Notes: generated by a model not told the origin, from the sequence alone. Shown: positions 1-8,499, counted from the stretch's first letter. The stretch is 64,000 nt of DNA from CAG-877 sp045125935 (GCA_045125935.1 JBGVNW010000056.1:65038-129037), one strand, 5' to 3'. Numbers and translations are program-made.

Positions 1-852
1 TTCAGAAAATTCTAACTCTTCCACATCAACTTTTGCGCACTTTTGAAAGTAGTTGGCAATTTTTTCTTCATGTGTTACCGGATCTGTAGTAGGCCAATTA
101 GAAAAAGCAAGCAATCTTTGGTGACCATATTTTTCACTTTCATACTCAATAGATTGATCTCCAATATATGCAAGTAAGCTAGAAAAAGCTGAGGCATTAT
201 CTTTAGCACTTAAATATTTTCCTTTGTATGGAGACACTTCATTTTTATTATTAGTATAGGCTACTGTTGTATCTTCCCATTCTACTCCTAGGATGTAACC
301 AATTACCCACTCTGAAATATTTTTAGCATATAATCCATTTGCATACGCATCATTTGGTAATATATATTTTCTACCATGAATAACATCAATCATTATTTTG
401 GTATCAGCTAATAATTTATCACCAAATTCAGAGGAATAAGCATCTACTTTGGAATTTTGAATGTAATCATCTACCCAAACACCATGAAGTAAGTATAATG
501 GATTGTCATTATTTTTGTTATACTCATAAAATGCATCATAGAAATCTGGTGATAGAATTGTATAAACTCTAATTGTATTAGCACCCATTTCTTGAATTTG
601 TTTAAACCATCTTTTATATGTATCTTTATCTATAGCATAATCAGTTGCAAAATATCCTGGAATTCCCGCTCCCATATTTACACCTTTTATTGTATATGGT
701 TCATTATTTACATAGATTGTGGTACTGTCACTTTTGGTAAATGAACTTGGAGTTTTATCTGTCTTTATGTATATACCAAAAACAAAATAAGCTAAAAATG
801 AAAAAAACAATAGAATTATTAATGATACTATATATATTAAATATTTTTTCAT
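1..852 (-). CDS. Membrane-anchored glycosidase-like protein (3' end outside window)
   Basis: An open frame runs from ATG at 852 to the window edge without a stop (284 residues visible). Residues 5-25 form a membrane anchor or uncleaved signal. The rest reads like a TIM-barrel glycoside hydrolase: a strand-like GVNMGAGIPGYF start, then MGANTIRVYT, then YLLHGVWVDD, and later GYILGVEWED, whose glutamate could be catalytic. It starts 12 bp after the CotH stop, so it is probably co-transcribed with CotH, DUF4956 and VTC genes. Exact family (GH5/GH2-like) and substrate are not assigned. Envelope polysaccharide processing is inferred from context only. Confidence 0.6.
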   Translation of the reverse strand, partial: MKKYLIYIVSLIILLFFSFLAYFVFGIYIKTDKTPSSFTKSDSTTIYVNNEPYTIKGVNMGAGIPGYFATDYAIDKDTYKRWFKQIQEMGANTIRVYTILSPDFYDAFYEYNKNNDNPLYLLHGVWVDDYIQNSKVDAYSSEFGDKLLADTKIMIDVIHGRKYILPNDAYANGLYAKNISEWVIGYILGVEWEDTTVAYTNNKNEVSPYKGKYLSAKDNASAFSSLLAYIGDQSIEYESEKYGHQRLLAFSNWPTTDPVTHEEKIANYFQKCAKVDVEELEFSE

Positions 853-864
853 TGCTCCACCTGC

Positions 865-2283
865 TTATTTATTATATTTTTTATTTCTTGATTCATGGCA
901 GTATTGTTTTAATGTCTCAATATTCTTATCCATCCAATCACCACGTTCTTTTATGGCATTTTTTAATTGTGTAATTGCTTCATCATAATTATTTGGAATA
1001 AAATGTGGAATAAGTGATGGTGATATAGAATTATAGCCCCAAACTAGAAAATTTCTTTCTATAGATGCACCTAAGTATGCTACAGTCTCATCTATATAAT
1101 TATTTAGATATTCTTCCGATAAATATGTTTGTCGCAATTCTTTATATCTTTTAATTACTCTATCAACAAATTTTGGATCTTTCAGTAGCATTACATACCA
1201 TATATTTTCTTGTAATTTAAAATGTTGATTATTATCTAATAAATCATTTTCATAATTATTATTTGCCGAATTAAAATCCCATATATACATTTTATATTTT
1301 CCAGAAACATCTTTATATATATAAGTTGATGTAAAACCAATGTCATAGTTTTGAGTAAATTCATTAATAATGAAATAATCTACAAAACTGTTGACGTCAA
1401 TATAATCATCATATTCTTTATAGTCATATGAATATAATATTTTTTCAAATTTCGAGAAATCATCAGTTATATACTTCTTAGTTTCTTCTGTTAAATCCTC
1501 TTCTTTTGGATATTCAATTACTATTCCTAATTTTTTTTCTGGAGTGCTTCCTATTTGGTTAGTATATACAGAAAAACTATTTAATGATTTTTTTTCATTT
1601 AAAACATTTACATCTACTTGCAGCAAATAACTAGTAACAATGCTATTTTGATTCTTTTTCGATATCATTGTTCTTGTCTTTTCACTTTGAGTAACCGCTT
1701 CTACTGCTACATATAGTCCTTGGTATTGATTATTTACATATAGTTCTGTAAATCTTGTTTTTGGAGCTTGTCCCATTATTTCTTGACCTATGTTATACCA
1801 CATATAATTCCTAATTAAACTTTTATCTATGAACGGTCCATGTAGTACCCAGTCACTTTCTTCTGGCATTCCGAGTAGTGATTTATCAATTTTTACATCT
1901 TGATCATCGACAAATTTTATTGAATAACCTTTTTTATCAAAGCCTAGAGATGATCGCCCTCTATATCTTATTCTCACTTTTGATGAGGTACCATTTTCAC
2001 CTAAAATAGTTACATTATCTCCACCATCATAGATATTTATATCGGCAATAATGTAATTTTCTTTATTTTTATCTTCTCCAGGTATTGTTTGATTATTGGT
2101 ATTAATACTTATAATTGGTAAATGCGAACAGTTTTCTATTCCTGTACACATAGATTCATCAGCATTATCTTCTAAATGTTGATGATATACATAATTTAAC
2201 TCTTCTTGATAATATGAACCAAGAATTATTCCTCCTATAATAAGAACAAAAACAGTAAAAATAGTTATTACTTTGTATTTCAT
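865..2283 (-). CDS. CotH-family protein kinase-like membrane protein
   Basis: 472 aa with an N-terminal membrane anchor (about residues 4-24) and an extracytoplasmic CotH domain. Visible CotH features are RYRGRSSLGFDKKGYSIKF (about 107-125), DWVLHGPFIDKSLIRNY, a GLYV strand, DYFIINEFTQNYD and the metal-site-like MYIWDFNSANNN. CotH proteins are atypical secreted kinases, first known from spore coats but also found in envelope polysaccharide clusters. The gene lies 2 bp after the DUF4956 gene and is followed at once by the glycosidase-like gene, so a single operon starting at the VTC gene is likely. No spore genes are seen nearby, which favours an envelope role. The substrate is unknown. Confidence 0.85.
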   Translation of the reverse strand: MKYKVITIFTVFVLIIGGIILGSYYQEELNYVYHQHLEDNADESMCTGIENCSHLPIISINTNNQTIPGEDKNKENYIIADINIYDGGDNVTILGENGTSSKVRIRYRGRSSLGFDKKGYSIKFVDDQDVKIDKSLLGMPEESDWVLHGPFIDKSLIRNYMWYNIGQEIMGQAPKTRFTELYVNNQYQGLYVAVEAVTQSEKTRTMISKKNQNSIVTSYLLQVDVNVLNEKKSLNSFSVYTNQIGSTPEKKLGIVIEYPKEEDLTEETKKYITDDFSKFEKILYSYDYKEYDDYIDVNSFVDYFIINEFTQNYDIGFTSTYIYKDVSGKYKMYIWDFNSANNNYENDLLDNNQHFKLQENIWYVMLLKDPKFVDRVIKRYKELRQTYLSEEYLNNYIDETVAYLGASIERNFLVWGYNSISPSLIPHFIPNNYDEAITQLKNAIKERGDWMDKNIETLKQYCHESRNKKYNK

Positions 2284-2285
2284 AA

Positions 2286-2963
2286 CTATCCACTTATTTC
2301 ATCGTTTTGAACAACTAAATTAACATGTTCAACACCATTTAATTTATATAATTTTTCTGTAATACTTTCAGCTGTTTTTTGTTCTTTATCAAATAATTTT
2401 TTAGTAATTTCATAAATTAGTTCAATATTGTCAGTAGTTGTGTTTTTTACTCTCATAATTGCTTTTTTATTGAAATGATTAAATATTGTTCCTTCAATTT
2501 TCTTTTCTAATGTTCTTGAGCCTCTAATTATTAGAAGAACTCTATTATCATTTTTGATTCTTCCGAAGAGTAACATAATAATAAATACTGTGGCACTTCC
2601 AATTCCTGCTACTGTAAAGTCTCCTACTCCACAGCAAATACCTACAATAATTGCCCAGAAAATATAGGCTGTATCACGACTATCTTTAATTGCTGTACGG
2701 AAACGAACGATAGATAAGGCACCAACCATACCTAAAGATAAGGCAACATTATTTCCGATTACAGTCATTACCATACTAGTTAAAACTGTTAGCATTACTA
2801 ATGATACGTTAAATTTTCTACTATAAATTGTTCCTGAATGACTAATATAATATGATAAATAAATAGCAATTCCGATTATTAATGCTGCTACTATTTGCAT
2901 TATAATTTGTTGTACTGTTAATGATGCACTGTTTGATAAAATTTTATATAAATATTCTTTCAT
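2286..2963 (-). CDS. DUF4956 membrane protein
   Basis: 225 aa with about four membrane spans in the first 130 residues and a soluble C-terminal half that ends in an ACT-like fold pattern (GVEHVNLVVQND). The stretch SLGMVGALSIVRFRTAIKDSRDTAYIFWAIIVGI is the hallmark of DUF4956 (its sequence is split here only by description: GALSIVRFRTAI then DTAYIFWAI). DUF4956 proteins recur beside VTC-domain and CotH proteins, which is exactly this arrangement (13 bp after VTC, 2 bp before CotH). The function is unknown; a role with the VTC protein at the membrane is inferred from conserved neighbourhood. Confidence 0.85.
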   Translation of the reverse strand: MKEYLYKILSNSASLTVQQIIMQIVAALIIGIAIYLSYYISHSGTIYSRKFNVSLVMLTVLTSMVMTVIGNNVALSLGMVGALSIVRFRTAIKDSRDTAYIFWAIIVGICCGVGDFTVAGIGSATVFIIMLLFGRIKNDNRVLLIIRGSRTLEKKIEGTIFNHFNKKAIMRVKNTTTDNIELIYEITKKLFDKEQKTAESITEKLYKLNGVEHVNLVVQNDEISG

Positions 2964-2976
2964 TTTAACTCACTCC

Positions 2977-3675
2977 TTAAATATATGTGTAATTTAGGCT
3001 CACTGATCTGGCTAGACAATATTTACTTATTGATATTTGACTTTTATTAACATTAGCGATTATGTCTTTTATATAACTTAGTAGAAATGTATTGTACTTA
3101 ACTTCTAAGACAACATTAAACTTATTAAATACAGGATACATATTTAGATTCTCATCAAAAATATTAAAATTTGTTTCTGTTGCGATAATATTATGATCGA
3201 AGGTTATTCGCGTCTGATTATCTTTACAGACAAATGCTTTGCGGTCATATTGAACAACACACTTTGGTAGATATCCTTCTGTTATCATATAGGTATAACA
3301 CTCATTTGCAAAATCGTCATTGTAATTTAATAAGCAATCATAATTACCTTTAATTAATTCTAAGGCATCTTTTTTATTTACTTTTAAAGACCTCTTTAGT
3401 TGATGATCACCTTGTTTTTGTTTAATTTCTAACATTGCAAAATTATCATTCGGATCATAAACTCTTAGTCTTACTTTTCTTCTTATTTCAATGCCCATTT
3501 CTTTTTCGTGAAAATCCTTATTGTCAATCGTATCAAAATATAAACTTCTCACTATATAACCATTACTTGAATTGTGTTCATCCCCTGGTAATACCCTTTC
3601 AAAAAGATTGGAATATTGCTTGTACTCCAGTTGATTTAATAAATATTTTTTCTCTTGCCTTAATACTTGTCTCAT
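2977..3675 (-). CDS. VTC-domain protein (polyphosphate-polymerase-like fold)
   Basis: 232 aa, almost entirely a VTC domain of the triphosphate-tunnel type. Basic and acidic tunnel motifs appear in order: EKKYLL (8-13), RSLYFD (about 44), RRKVRLRVYD (about 65), MLEIKQK, KRSLKV, VQYDRKAF, RITFDHNI, VVLEVKYN and SKYCLARS. In yeast the domain makes polyphosphate from ATP. In bacteria it is commonly paired with DUF4956 and CotH genes as here. It is the first gene of the minus-strand set and is preceded by a good promoter (3696-3724). Whether it makes polyphosphate or another phosphate-linked product is not shown by sequence. Confidence 0.88.
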   Translation of the reverse strand: MRQVLRQEKKYLLNQLEYKQYSNLFERVLPGDEHNSSNGYIVRSLYFDTIDNKDFHEKEMGIEIRRKVRLRVYDPNDNFAMLEIKQKQGDHQLKRSLKVNKKDALELIKGNYDCLLNYNDDFANECYTYMITEGYLPKCVVQYDRKAFVCKDNQTRITFDHNIIATETNFNIFDENLNMYPVFNKFNVVLEVKYNTFLLSYIKDIIANVNKSQISISKYCLARSVSLNYTYI

Positions 3676-3695
3676 ACACTCACCACTGCGCTACT

Positions 3696-3724
3696 ATTAT
3701 AGCTCTTTTAGATTTTTATGTCCA
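3696..3724 (-). promoter_or_regulatory. Promoter for the VTC-DUF4956-CotH operon
   Basis: On the minus strand TGGACA (3719-3724) is followed after 17 bp by TATAAT (3696-3701), with the VTC start codon about 20 bp downstream. This is a near-consensus housekeeping sigma site. Confidence 0.65.
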
Positions 3725-3847
3725 TAAATAATATGTGTTTGTTTTCTTTTTATGAGCGGCATATTATGAGTGTTTGCTTTATTTTTATTATTTTACTAAT
3801 TTAAAGACTGCTTTTCGAAATCTTCTGAATGGAATTCTATAAAATAT

Positions 3848-3884
3848 TAAAAAAAGCAACTTTTACAGTTGCTTAAGTTTTTAT
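3848..3884 (-). terminator. Bidirectional hairpin terminator
   Basis: Arms AAGCAAC (3854-3860) and GTTGCTT (3868-3874) are flanked by an A-run on the left and a T-rich run on the right, so it can stop transcription in either direction. It lies about 145 bp past the end of the small membrane-protein gene at 4019. The rest of 3725-4018 is AT-rich and shows no gene. Confidence 0.6.
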
Positions 3885-4018
3885 TAATTTATATGTGTTT
3901 ATATATTTCATTTTTTAAGAGTTAAAGTTATGTTATGAGTTGTTTTCTTATTCAATATTAATTATATATTTCAACCCATTATAGTTAATTTTGAAGTTTA
4001 ATATTATCTAATTATATT

Positions 4019-4567
4019 TTATGAAATAATACTTTTTATAATAAAACATATTGCATCAATTACAAATATTATTACTGTTATGTTAAATATTCTATTTACT
4101 TTTTTGTTTCCCAATTTCTTTATAATTTTTTCAAATAGTGGTTGTAAAATATATAAGAATAATACTCCTCCAAGACCAAATATTGTGCTAGGAAACAAAG
4201 CTATTCTGCCTTGAAAATCATATTTATACTTACTGTAATCCCATGACCATGATCCAGTTATGAATTCACATAGATATGATGCTATTAACTCTATTATTGT
4301 TGCGATTATTGCGGACAGTATAAAGACTACTGGTATCATTAGAATTTTTCTTTTTAATGACTTATCTTTTATAAGATGATAAATTAAAATGATAAATAAT
4401 ATGGCTCCTACTCCATATACAGGGCAGTATGGCCCAAACAAAACCCCACGATTAGAATATTCATGTCTCTTTATTAATACTAATAAAATTTCAGATAACC
4501 AACCAATCATTGAATACATTAAGAAATATAAAAAGTATTTTTTTAACTCTATAGCTTTTATTTTCAT
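4019..4567 (-). CDS. Putative ABC-transporter-permease-like membrane protein (CmpB/PF06541 type)
   Basis: 182 aa with about five membrane spans. The pattern MYSMIGWLSEILLVLI, then NRGVLFGPYCPVYGVGA, then a GSWSWDYSKYKYDFQGRIAL segment fits the small integral membrane family annotated as ABC_trans_CmpB. Start chosen at 4567 because it has an ideal GGAGGT site 8-9 bases upstream; the longer in-frame start at 4672 has none and would overlap upp. Function is unknown despite the family name, and no ATPase partner lies next to it. Monocistronic in appearance. Confidence 0.7.
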   Translation of the reverse strand: MKIKAIELKKYFLYFLMYSMIGWLSEILLVLIKRHEYSNRGVLFGPYCPVYGVGAILFIILIYHLIKDKSLKRKILMIPVVFILSAIIATIIELIASYLCEFITGSWSWDYSKYKYDFQGRIALFPSTIFGLGGVLFLYILQPLFEKIIKKLGNKKVNRIFNITVIIFVIDAICFIIKSIIS

Positions 4568-4658
4568 ACTATAACCTCCTCTTTTGATGTCAGTTATAGT
4601 ATTTACATAATTTATAGAATTATTAAAAAAGCTTAATCTGATGAATGAAGTTACTTTT

Positions 4659-5286
4659 TTATTTAGTTCCAAATATTCTATCTCCGGCGTCTCCTAATCC
4701 AGGCACGATATATCCATGTTCATTTAAGCATTCATCGATTGCTGCACAATAAATATCTACATCGGGATGCACCTCTTGCATATTTTTAATTCCTTCTGGA
4801 GCAGCAATAATTGCTAAGAACTTTATTTTTTTAGCTCCACTTTCCTTTAGCATACTTATTGCATCAATTTCAGAACCACCTGTTGCAAGCATTGGGTCTA
4901 AGACTATTACTTCTCTTTTATCAATATTTTTGGGCATTTTATAATAATATTTTACTGGTTTTTAATGTTTCTTCATTTCGATATAGACCAATGTGTCCTA
5001 TTTTGGCATTTGGTATAACATTAATTAATCCATCTAACATTCCTGTTCCGGCTCTTAAAATTGGAACAAAAACATATTTATCTTCATTTAATTTTTTACC
5101 TTCCATTTTACACAAAGGTGTTTCAATTTCAATATTATCAAGCTCTGCATCTTTTAGTGTTTCATAGCATAACATCGTAGATAATTCACTTATTATTTCC
5201 CTAAATTTTTTAGTACCTGTATCCTTATTTCTTAGTATACTCAATTTATGTAATACTAGTGGATGATTTAATTCTATTACTTTCAT
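4659..5286 (-). pseudogene. upp: Uracil phosphoribosyltransferase, single-base frameshift
   Basis: Two adjacent frames together give a complete UPRTase (uracil + PRPP to UMP; pyrimidine salvage). The first frame (5286-4939) ends ...IGLYRNEETLK then TSKILL and a stop. The second (from 4937) continues PKNIDKREVIVLDPMLATGG, containing the PRPP loop. Removing one base from the five-T run at 4959-4963 (plus strand) gives ETLKPVKYYYKMPKNID, the expected family sequence, with no other damage. Start at 5286 has a GGAGGT site. The intact remainder suggests a very recent mutation, a phase-variable homopolymer or a sequencing error. Confidence 0.85.
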
Positions 5287-5391
5287 TTTTACCTCCAAAA
5301 AAAGAAAAGAAGTCCCCCTTCTTTTCTAAATTCTATTATTAGATTTTGAAATGATTCTGTTCATAACAATCACTCTATTGTTATTATATCA
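5287..5391 (-). promoter_or_regulatory. upp leader: extended -10 promoter and terminator-like hairpin before the SD
   Basis: On the minus strand an extended -10 (TGATATAAT, 5383-5391) predicts a start near 5376. The roughly 90-nt leader holds arms AGAAAAGAAG and CTTCTTTTCT (5302-5326) with a five-base loop, then seven Ts, then GGAGG and the upp ATG. No gene lies upstream on this strand, so the terminator can only act on upp itself, which points to attenuation. No PyrR-binding box or known riboswitch was recognised. Confidence 0.5.
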
Positions 5392-5447
5392 TATATTACA
5401 TAATTACTATAGATTTATTTTAGAATAACACAACTTAATTATTTACA

Positions 5448-5471
5448 TATAATACTTTAGTTAGAAAGGAG
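5448..5471 (+). promoter_or_regulatory. Probable -10 and ribosome site of the ABC operon
   Basis: TATAAT at 5448-5453 lies about 25 bp before the binding-protein ATG, and AAAGGAG at 5464-5470 is its ribosome site. No convincing -35 was found. No THI-box or other riboswitch fits into this very short leader. Confidence 0.35.
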
Positions 5472-5476
5472 ATTTT

Positions 5477-5710
5477 ATGAAAAGAAAAATTAGTTTGTTT
5501 GTCATTGCGATAATTTTATTTATAATTTTAATAATTAGCGCATTATTTTTTGATTTTAATAAAGGTGATAATAAAAATACAAAGGTTACAGTTGCGGAAG
5601 TTGCCCATACTATTTTCTATGCACCACAATATGTTGCAATTGAGAATGGATATTTCGAAGAATATGGTATTGATGTTAGTCTCGTATTGGCAAATGGTGT
5701 GAAGTCATAA
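5477..5710 (+). pseudogene. NMT1/ThiY/SsuA-type substrate-binding protein, N-terminal fragment
   Basis: The first 73 codons (5477-5695) encode an N-terminal membrane segment followed by KVTVAEVAHTIFYAPQYVAI, ENGYFEEYGIDVSLVLANG, the start of a periplasmic-binding-protein-2 fold of the NMT1 group. The reading frame then runs into element 1 and stops at 5710. The missing part continues in frame at 30727 (GADKVTAAVLSGDADIGFSG). Joined protein would be 330 aa. No lipobox cysteine is visible after the membrane segment, so anchoring may be by an uncleaved helix. Ligand unknown: thiamine-precursor, sulfonate and nitrate-type proteins share this fold. Confidence 0.9.
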
Positions 5711-5720
5711 AGTGTAATCA
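5673..5720. other. attL of element 1
   Basis: Host sequence ends ...GCAAAT, then the crossover GG (5696-5697), then element sequence TGTGAAGTC. The element side is the inverted complement of the element side of attR (TTCACA), giving a palindromic attP when the ends are rejoined. The same arm continues with ATAAAGTGTA, matched by TACACTTTAT at the other end. Confidence 0.85.
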
Positions 5721-5723
5721 ATT

Positions 5724-7283
5724 TTAATTGTTACTAAATTTATAATAAATATTTACTTCTCTATCTTTCGATACTGTTATTTTTTCTATTAATTGAAACA
5801 TTAGTTCTCTGTCTGGTTTTTGATTTAGAAATTTTTCTGCAAGTTGTTTGGAGTTTATACTATTTAAATTTTTTTTGTTTTTTTGTTCTACCATCTTATC
5901 TAGTTTTTTATTTAAATCTTGTAATTCATTTTCTGTGTTTTTCGATAACATTATATATGTTTCTTCGCTAAGTATACCCTTAAATTTATCTTCGTACAAA
6001 CATTTAATTTTTCTTTCTAATTCTCTTTTTTCTTGTTCTAATTGTTTTTGGTTGCTAAAATCTTCTTCTTGTTTTCGATATTGCTGTATTGTTTCTATGC
6101 CATCTATTATTTTACTTGTCTGAATTTTTCTACATTGAATTTCAATCAATTTTAGTATTTCTTTTTCAAGTATTTCATACGAAATAAAATGTGATGTACA
6201 GAACTTATTTTTTGCATTCCTAGTATATCTATTACAATTCATAGTGTAGTGAATTTTATTTTTGTTTCTTTTATCTATTCTTATTCCTAGTAGGCAACCA
6301 CATTCTTCACAAAAGACTAGACCTTCTAATAATTGTTTTTCACGATCCGTTCTTAGATGTTTTCTTTTCTCAGGATGTGTATTTGCTAATTTATATTCTT
6401 CTTCAGTCACTATTGCTTGATGAGTGTTTTTTACTTCTATCCATTGACTCTTATCTAATACAATTCTTTTTTTTGATTTATAATTCAATTTTGCTTGAAC
6501 ACCTTGAACCATATTTCCAGTATACATTTTATTTGCTAATATCTGATAAACTGAACTCGCTGTCCATACTTCTGGGTTTCTATACCTTTTTGCAATTTTT
6601 ATATTTTTATAAATTATTGGTGTAATGGTATTTTCTTGATTTAATATATATGCTATTGTTTCATTACTTTTATTTTCTAGTGCTAAATCAAAAATTCTGC
6701 GTACTATTGGAGCTGTTTTTTCATCAATTATTAGTTTATGTTTATTGTTTGGGTCTCTCTTATATCCAAAAGCAGTGCTGCTTCCTAAAAATAAGCCTTG
6801 TTTTTTTCTATCTCTTAATATTGATCTTATTTTTTTTGAGTTGTCTTTACTTTGCATATCATTAAAAAGTGCTTTAAATGGTGCTATGTCATTATTAGTA
6901 CTGTCTATTGATGTATCTATATTATCTAATATTGAAACATATCTTACTTTCTTCATAGGAAAATATTGTTCTAAGTAGTACCCACTTTGAATATAATCCC
7001 TTCCTAATCTAGACAAATCTTTAGTTATAACCATATTGATTTTCCCGTCTTCTATGTCTGAAATCATTCTATTAAAAGAAGGTCTATCAAAAGTTGTTCC
7101 ACTAAATCCATCATCAACATATTCTTTTGTTAATATTAAATTGTTATCTCTTATATATGATAATAATAAACTTCGTTGATTCATTACACTTTCACTTTCA
7201 GATTCTCTTTGTTTTTTTTCATCTTCTTTTGATAATCTAATATATATTGCTACTTTATAATTGTTATTATCAATGTTTAACAT
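5724..7283 (-). CDS. Large serine recombinase (TndX/TnpX type) of element 1
   Basis: 519 aa. Resolvase-type catalytic domain with nucleophile Ser18 in AIYIRLSKEDE and the DLSRLGRDYIQSGYY arginine motif (about 95), then a recombinase domain (about 165-270, GFYKRDP-like segment and VYQILANKMYTGNMVQG), a zinc ribbon (FCEECGCLLG, later CNRY and KFCTSHF) and a coiled-coil tail. Length and layout match integrases of Tn4451/Tn5397-like elements. It lies 27 bp inside attL and reads toward the attachment site. Presumed job: integration and excision at the GG crossover. Start at 7283 has an AAAGGAGAA site. Confidence 0.93.
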   Translation of the reverse strand: MLNIDNNNYKVAIYIRLSKEDEKKQRESESESVMNQRSLLLSYIRDNNLILTKEYVDDGFSGTTFDRPSFNRMISDIEDGKINMVITKDLSRLGRDYIQSGYYLEQYFPMKKVRYVSILDNIDTSIDSTNNDIAPFKALFNDMQSKDNSKKIRSILRDRKKQGLFLGSSTAFGYKRDPNNKHKLIIDEKTAPIVRRIFDLALENKSNETIAYILNQENTITPIIYKNIKIAKRYRNPEVWTASSVYQILANKMYTGNMVQGVQAKLNYKSKKRIVLDKSQWIEVKNTHQAIVTEEEYKLANTHPEKRKHLRTDREKQLLEGLVFCEECGCLLGIRIDKRNKNKIHYTMNCNRYTRNAKNKFCTSHFISYEILEKEILKLIEIQCRKIQTSKIIDGIETIQQYRKQEEDFSNQKQLEQEKRELERKIKCLYEDKFKGILSEETYIMLSKNTENELQDLNKKLDKMVEQKNKKNLNSINSKQLAEKFLNQKPDRELMFQLIEKITVSKDREVNIYYKFSNN

Positions 7284-7328
7284 TATTCTCCTTTCTGCAT
7301 AACATTTTAAGTTAGCTTAATCTTACCA

Positions 7329-7433
7329 TTACTTTTTAGATTCTAAAAATCTACAAAAATATACTTTGATATATTCGAGCATTATATTTTCAATACTTTT
7401 ATTTGTATTTGAAAAATGTTCTTTAAATATCAT
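7329..7433 (-). CDS. Small 34-aa protein upstream of the recombinase
   Basis: Short frame starting at ATG 7433 with a perfect AAGGAGGG ribosome site 4-5 bases upstream, ending 46 bp before the recombinase start. Sequence begins MIFKEHFSNTNKSIENIMLE and is mildly amphipathic. Position directly before the recombinase suggests a recombination or expression partner, but no domain is recognised. The strong ribosome site is the main reason to believe it is translated. Confidence 0.5.
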   Translation of the reverse strand: MIFKEHFSNTNKSIENIMLEYIKVYFCRFLESKK

Positions 7434-7446
7434 AAAGCCCTCCTTT

Positions 7447-7632
7447 TTATTTATTGAGGTTTTTAATTCTGATTGTAACTTTTGGTTTTTCTTTATTCAT
7501 TTCTTCTATATCTAGTAATTTACTATTTATTATTGTATCTTTTACTATTCTGTTGGCTTCTCTTCTATTTTTTGCCTCTACTTCCATTTTATTTATTTGT
7601 GTTCGTTTTATTAACACTTCATATTTATTCAT
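7447..7632 (-). CDS. DpnD/PcfM-like small protein
   Basis: 61 aa. It begins MNKYEVLIKRTQINKMEVEA and continues NRREANRIVKDTI, the beta-strand, helix pattern of DpnD/PcfM-type proteins common in Firmicute conjugative elements (family match from memory, not searched). Start chosen at 7632 because AATGGAGGAAAA precedes it; the longer in-frame start at 7653 has no site. It ends 13 bp before the 34-aa gene and is probably co-transcribed with it and the recombinase. Confidence 0.5.
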   Translation of the reverse strand: MNKYEVLIKRTQINKMEVEAKNRREANRIVKDTIINSKLLDIEEMNKEKPKVTIRIKNLNK

Positions 7633-7689
7633 TTTTCCTCCATTATATTTCAAATTGTTTGAGCGATATTTTTCCTATCTCCTCACTCA

Positions 7690-7805
7690 AGGAATTTATC
7701 AAACGACTAGCTGCTTACTAGTTCCATAAGTCATTGCCTCTTTGTGGAACACACAAAGCCGCTCCCATTGTTTTATTCTATGGCTAAGCGGAAGTATCAT
7801 TATCA
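7690..7805. other. Structured intergenic stretch with two hairpins
   Basis: Between the DpnD-like gene and the sigma-like gene. One hairpin pairs CTTTGTG (7740-7746) with CACAAAG (7752-7758). A second pairs CCGCT (7760-7764) with AGCGG (7797-7801), with inner CCAT/ATGG. GC is higher than in the surroundings. Could be an oriT, a recombinase-regulating leader or a small RNA; no known family was recognised. The remainder of 7806-7945 shows no gene. Confidence 0.35.
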
Positions 7806-7945
7806 CTATTACTTATCATCGCAATATTAGAAGCAATCTAATTTTATAGTCAGATATTTATCGCAAGCGTATCTACTAATGTGCTCCAAGTAATAGAATT
7901 GTGTTTGATAAATGAACATTAAATTTTCAAAGAACATCCATTTAC

Positions 7946-7978
7946 TAAAAATGGTGAGAGTTTTTTTGCTCTCACCAT
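7946..7978 (-). terminator. Terminator of the sigma-like gene
   Basis: Arms ATGGTGAGAG and CTCTCACCAT flank a T7G loop. Reading on the minus strand the stem is followed by a short T-rich run, about 30 bp past the sigma-like stop at 8008. Confidence 0.6.
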
Positions 7979-8007
7979 ATACCTGACTAAAACTTAATTT
8001 GTGTAGT

Positions 8008-8499
8008 CTATTTTTTCATTTTTTTAATTATTTTTTCTAAAGCAATATCCACACTAAATTTTACAGCTCTTTTTGTGCATTTTTCTTCTCTTGCTATTTG
8101 TTCAAACGATTTATCTTCATAATAATACTTTTTTAATCGTCTTTTCTGAATTTCTGGTAGTTCATCAATATATTTTTTTAATCTTTCATTTATAATATTT
8201 TGCTCTGCAATTTCTTCTATTGAGGATGTGTTGTTCATCAAACTGTGAAAAATAATAATTTCTGATTCTTCCGTATTATCCATAATTCTATAATCTCTGT
8301 GTAAATCATCTTTATTCATTTGTGATAAATCATGTAATTCAAATTCATTAAATGCATTATAAACTTCTATACTAATTTCAACATCTAGTAGCTTTCCTCT
8401 GCTGTCCTTAAATGATACACTATATTTATTACTCGATTCATCGCTATATAGCGTGTAAGGATTATCTTTGCTTTTTCTTCTTTTTGGACGTGTTCCCAT
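8008..8499 (-). CDS. Sigma-70 region-4-like regulator of the conjugative element
   Basis: 163 aa. The last 60 residues form a sigma-70 region 4 helix-turn-helix: YIDELPEIQKRRLKKYYYED, then KSFEQIAREEKCTKRAVKFS and a final basic helix. The N-terminal half is unassigned. Such small sigma-like proteins are common next to the recombinase in Tn916/Tn1549-like elements, where they are thought to control excision or transfer genes. Start chosen at 8499 (MGTRPKRRK) because TTGGAGGAAAT precedes it; an upstream in-frame start at 8586 overlaps the terminator and has no site. A terminator precedes and follows it, so it is an independent unit. Confidence 0.7.
   Translation of the reverse strand: MGTRPKRRKSKDNPYTLYSDESSNKYSVSFKDSRGKLLDVEISIEVYNAFNEFELHDLSQMNKDDLHRDYRIMDNTEESEIIIFHSLMNNTSSIEEIAEQNIINERLKKYIDELPEIQKRRLKKYYYEDKSFEQIAREEKCTKRAVKFSVDIALEKIIKKMKK

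Noticed and set aside
4659..5298. Two separate genes for upp halves
   Set aside because: They join as one enzyme by a single base in a homopolymer, and the second half has no ribosome site.
5400..5476. Riboswitch (such as thiamine) before the importer operon
   Set aside because: The likely -10 leaves about 20 bases of leader, too short for a THI-box.
5477..5710. A short independent 77-aa membrane protein
   Set aside because: The last five codons come from the ICE end; the rest continues in frame at 30727 as a binding protein.
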